The translations under genes and the position numbers were made by a program. Below, piece after piece: positions 63,588 through 64,000 of a stretch of DNA of 64,000 nt; the stretch's first letter is position 1, and each line of letters starts with the position of its first letter. Source of the DNA: Amylolactobacillus amylophilus DSM 20533 = JCM 1125 (lineage in GTDB: Bacteria > Bacillota > Bacilli > Lactobacillales > Lactobacillaceae); contig NZ_CP018888.1 in the NCBI RefSeq assembly GCF_001936335.1, forward strand, positions 1,178,001 to 1,242,000, written 5' to 3'. The notes below the pieces were generated by a model. It made no database searches, was not told the origin of the DNA, and saw nothing but the letters and a program-made list of their open reading frames with translations.

Positions 63588-63596
63588 GTTATTAGT

Positions 63597-64000
63597 TTAA
63601 AGAACTGTTAAATTACCGTATCTCTGCTGCATATTATTGTAGCTGGTGGCAAAATCATTTGCTTCAAACTGGGTTAAGATAATTTTATTAAGGACGTCTG
63701 GTTCGACTAGGCCCTCAATTAACACGCCACAATCATCATCTTTCTCGTAGTTGAAGATGATGGTGGTTGGTGTGGTCTTAACGTTTAATTCGGTCGCTAG
63801 GTCAAAGTCAGCATCCATAGCTTGCTTGCAATAGCGGCTAGCACGATTGGCGTTGAATGCTTTCAAATTGATGTTTAGTTCACTTAGAATCCGGTGGACC
63901 AGATTAGTGGAGTATGGTTCATGGTGGACGTTAATCGCATTTTGGAGGCGGAGCAGGAATCTGCGGGCCTTCTTGTTACCAAATAAGGAGACTGCGTGGT
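63597..64000 (-). CDS. yjbH: YjbH/DsbA-like thioredoxin-fold protein, 3' part (5' end outside window)
   Basis: The minus-strand frame is open to the right edge and reads HAVSLFGNKKARRFLLRLQNA, ILSELNINLKAFNANRASRYCKQAM, then ATELNVKTTPTTIIFNYEKDDDCGVLIEG and a C-terminal LNKIILTQFEAN. This is the DsbA-like ClpXP adaptor that controls Spx in Bacillus. The Cys-Pro active region of the thioredoxin fold, if present, lies outside the window. The identification rests on position next to spx-mecA-coiA as well as sequence. Confidence 0.82.
   Translation of the reverse strand, partial: HAVSLFGNKKARRFLLRLQNAINVHHEPYSTNLVHRILSELNINLKAFNANRASRYCKQAMDADFDLATELNVKTTPTTIIFNYEKDDDCGVLIEGLVEPDVLNKIILTQFEANDFATSYNNMQQRYGNLTVL

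Overview
The window looks like the chromosome of a low-to-mid GC lactic acid bacterium, most likely a member of the Lactobacillaceae. This rests on the neighbourhoods pcrA-ligA-camS-gatCAB-dagK, clpE-ptsHI and spx-mecA-coiA-yjbH, a complete mevalonate entry pathway, Gram-positive Shine-Dalgarno sequences before nearly every gene, and many strong hairpin/U-run terminators. I cannot name the species from the sequence alone; all family assignments come from recognising motifs, not from database searches.

Layout. 1-11.4 kb is a housekeeping block on the + strand: the tail of an NCS2 purine/uracil permease, helicase PcrA, DNA ligase LigA, lipoprotein CamS, the GatCAB amidotransferase, DagK and a TrmA-family rRNA methyltransferase. 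11.4-16.5 kb is an AT-rich accessory islet. It holds a nonsense-interrupted IS3-type orfA, a minimal tyrosine recombinase, a DUF1304 membrane protein, a damaged IS150-like element, a truncated HTH gene, and an SMI1/KNR4 (SUKH) protein next to an HNH-type nuclease that looks like an orphan toxin. 16.6-28.7 kb returns to core genes: an ABC transporter with a truncated permease, a CNNM/CBS protein, Hpt, an amino acid permease, an operon of a degenerate GH25 protein, an oxidoreductase, a DEAD helicase and a PTS IIC, then tRNA-Arg(CCU), aminopeptidase PepS and UDP-GlcNAc 2-epimerase.

28.7-41.6 kb holds two GtrA-like membrane proteins with a flavodoxin, Map, YihY, GalU, the three-gene mevalonate operon (thiolase, MvaA, MvaS), an unassigned ~410-nt transcript with its own promoter and terminator, a pair of 39-bp direct repeats, a second TrmA-family methyltransferase, RecX, a DUF402 phosphatase and a membrane-anchored nuclease. 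42.1-44.0 kb is a second AT-rich islet with two small membrane proteins and a gene missing its 5' end. 44.1-53.1 kb has a second CNNM/CBS protein, RF3, ClpE behind a CIRCE operator, and HPr/Enzyme I. 53.1-55.7 kb is a copper-responsive operon (CopY repressor, two cop boxes, CopB ATPase). 55.8-61.2 kb is a Bce-type peptide-antibiotic sensing and detoxification module plus a metallo-beta-lactamase-fold protein. 61.4-64 kb is the Spx-MecA-CoiA-YjbH locus, which brings together a redox-stress regulator, Clp adaptors and a competence protein.

The most interesting parts are the SUKH/HNH-nuclease cassette scarred by an IS deletion, the unassigned RNA downstream of mvaS, the 39-bp repeats beside it, and the truncated gene islet at 42-44 kb.
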